In this document: piece after piece, positions 6,970 through 8,072 of the stretch | How the letters are laid out: each line of letters begins with the position of its first letter | Numbering within the stretch: position 1 is the stretch's first letter | Assembly: GCA_945965245.1 (NCBI GenBank) | Contig: CAMFNC010000086.1 | Span: 1 to 8,072 of the forward strand | Direction of reading: 5' to 3' | Length of the DNA: 8,072 bases | Source of the DNA: an uncultured Porphyromonas sp. | GTDB taxonomy: Bacteria > Bacteroidota > Bacteroidia > Bacteroidales > Porphyromonadaceae | The notes under the pieces: model-generated | Told to the model about the DNA's origin: nothing | Database searches by the model: none | What the model saw: the letters and a program-made list of their open reading frames with translations, nothing else | Translations under genes and position numbers: made by a program

Positions 6970-8025
6970 TTATTCGCTTTTTATCTCGTTTGCTCCTTGT
7001 TTCGCTTCTAATCCCAGATCTTCGCGAATGAAGCGCAATTTAAGCAGTAGAGTCTTCATCTCTTCCACACTTAACCGTGCAGTATTGTGAGAGTGATAAT
7101 CTTCAATAACGGACATATCTTCATTTCCCTCTGTAAAGAACTTATCATAGTTTAAGTCTCTCCCATCACAAGGTATTCGATAGTAATTACCCATATCCAC
7201 AGCCTTGACCATCTCTTCGCGAGTTACCAACGTCTCATACAATTTTTCGCCATGCCGGGTTCCAATCACTTTCACTTCCGTATCCGTCTTGTATAAATCT
7301 TTTAAGGCGGTAGCCAAAACCTCCAACGTAGCTGCAGGTGCTTTCTGTACAAAGAGATCTCCATTTTGCCCGTGTTCAAAAGCATATAATACTAAATCCA
7401 CAGCATCTTCCAATGTCATCATATAACGAGTCATATTGGGGTCTGTTATGGTAATTGACTTACCAGACTTGATTTGATCCACCCACAGAGGAATGACAGA
7501 CCCACGGGATGCCATCACATTGCCATAGCGAGTACAGCAAATCGTTGTTTGCCCCACTGAACCCAATGCGCGTCCCTTTGCAATGGCCACTTTCTCCATC
7601 ATGGCTTTTGATATTCCCATTGCATTAATAGGATAAGCAGCTTTGTCTGTAGAAAGCACGACCACATTTTTCACTCCATGAGCAATAGCCGAGTCAAGCA
7701 CATTTTCCGTACCAATCACATTCGTACGAACAGCTTCCATCGGGAAAAACTCACAACTCGGAACTTGTTTTAATGCGGCAGCACTAAAAACATAATCCAC
7801 ACCTCGCATGGCATTATCAACGGACTGCCGATCGCGCACATTACCGATATAGAATTTCACCTTTGGATTTTGCAACCGATGGCGCATATCATCCTGTTTT
7901 TTCTCATCACGTGAGAAAATTCTGATTTCCTTAAAATCCTCATTGAGAAACCGCCGCAGCACAGCGTTCCCAAAAGATCCCGTACCGCCGGTAATTAATA
8001 ATACTTTATTTGAAAACATTGACAT
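6970..8025 (-). CDS. fnlA: UDP-GlcNAc 4,6-dehydratase (5-inverting) of the L-FucNAc pathway (FnlA/CapE/WbjB)
   Basis: The 351-residue product opens with LLITGGTGSFGNAVL, the NADP-binding TGGTGSFG motif at 12-19. It has SAAALKQVPSCEFFP (81-95) and the catalytic region LSTDKAAYPINAMGISK (124-140). There Asp127-Lys128 and a Met136xxxLys140 replace the usual SDR YxxxK, which is the mark of the 4,6-dehydratases that also invert C5 (CapE, PseB). The C-terminal part GRDLNYDKFF and SHNTARLSVEEM is typical of FnlA. The enzyme converts UDP-GlcNAc to the L-arabino 4-keto-6-deoxy sugar used by FnlB. It is the first gene of the operon visible here and lies 47 bases from the window end, so more genes could precede it. 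The start is ATG at 8025 or ATG at 8019 (residue 3); neither has a strong Shine-Dalgarno sequence. Confidence 0.95.
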   Translation of the reverse strand: MSMFSNKVLLITGGTGSFGNAVLRRFLNEDFKEIRIFSRDEKKQDDMRHRLQNPKVKFYIGNVRDRQSVDNAMRGVDYVFSAAALKQVPSCEFFPMEAVRTNVIGTENVLDSAIAHGVKNVVVLSTDKAAYPINAMGISKAMMEKVAIAKGRALGSVGQTTICCTRYGNVMASRGSVIPLWVDQIKSGKSITITDPNMTRYMMTLEDAVDLVLYAFEHGQNGDLFVQKAPAATLEVLATALKDLYKTDTEVKVIGTRHGEKLYETLVTREEMVKAVDMGNYYRIPCDGRDLNYDKFFTEGNEDMSVIEDYHSHNTARLSVEEMKTLLLKLRFIREDLGLEAKQGANEIKSE

Positions 8026-8034
8026 GAAAGTTTT

Positions 8035-8064
8035 TGAAGTTATTTTTTATGCTTTTTGCACAAA
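8035..8064 (-). promoter_or_regulatory. possible Bacteroidetes promoter upstream of fnlA
   Basis: On the minus strand, TTTG (8064-8061) is followed after 18 bases by TAACTTCA (8042-8035). This fits the -33 TTTG element and, partly, the -7 TAnnTTTG element (the final TG is CA here). It lies nine bases before the first ATG of fnlA, which would make a leader of only a few bases. The region is AT-rich and truncated by the window edge, so chance similarity is quite possible. Confidence 0.25.
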
Positions 8065-8072
8065 TTAATAAT

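Noticed and set aside
6970..8025. FnlA as a plain UDP-GlcNAc 4,6-dehydratase of the PglF/CapD type
   Set aside because: It lacks the N-terminal membrane segments of that group, has the Met136xxxLys140 signature of C5-inverting enzymes, and is followed by fnlB and fnlC.
1..8072. Insertion sequences, CRISPR arrays, tRNA or rRNA genes, riboswitches
   Set aside because: No transposase-like frame, direct-repeat array, cloverleaf or rRNA-like sequence was seen; nearly all bases belong to the listed genes.

Overview
The window reads as a piece of a Bacteroidales (Bacteroidota) chromosome. Two things support this: the first gene has the C-terminal signature of Mfa1-type fimbrillins, which are known from that order, and the plus-strand gene start is preceded by a TAnnTTTG box, the -7 element of Bacteroidetes housekeeping promoters, rather than an E. 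coli-like promoter. Species cannot be named from the sequence. Porphyromonas, Tannerella, Parabacteroides and Bacteroides are all compatible.

Layout. Bases 1-855 (+) hold the 3' part of a fimbrillin-like gene that is cut by the window edge. After a 76-base gap with a recognisable promoter box comes a DegT-family, PLP-dependent sugar aminotransferase (932-2068, +) that resembles PglE. It ends at a perfect 15-bp hairpin (2074-2110), which also terminates the opposing operon. The rest of the window is one tightly packed minus-strand operon, read from 8025 down to 2095. It encodes fnlA (UDP-GlcNAc 4,6-dehydratase/5-epimerase), fnlB (reductase with a C-terminal cupin), fnlC (UDP-sugar 2-epimerase), a WbuB-like family 4 glycosyltransferase, a PglC-like phosphoglycosyltransferase and a PglD-like acetyltransferase. 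Junctions range from a gap of 8 bases to an overlap of 8, so translational coupling is likely.

How the genes work together. FnlA, FnlB and FnlC are the complete known route from UDP-GlcNAc to UDP-N-acetyl-L-fucosamine (UDP-L-FucNAc), and the adjacent WbuB-like enzyme is the natural candidate to transfer that sugar. The aminotransferase, acetyltransferase and PglC-like enzyme match the last steps of making UDP-diacetylbacillosamine (or a close 4-amino-4,6-dideoxy sugar) and loading it onto undecaprenyl phosphate. The inferred product is a lipid-linked glycan that starts Und-PP-diNAcBac and carries L-FucNAc near its reducing end. It could be destined for O-antigen, capsule or protein glycosylation. 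The C4-retaining dehydratase (PglF/CapD type) needed for the bacillosamine branch, a flippase, a polymerase and a ligase are all absent from the window.

I see no mobile element, CRISPR array, tRNA or rRNA, and no gene-free stretch longer than 300 bases. Nothing here amounts to a clearly undescribed system. The most unusual points are the mixed two-sugar gene set, the inverted aminotransferase and the terminator built into the end of a coding sequence.
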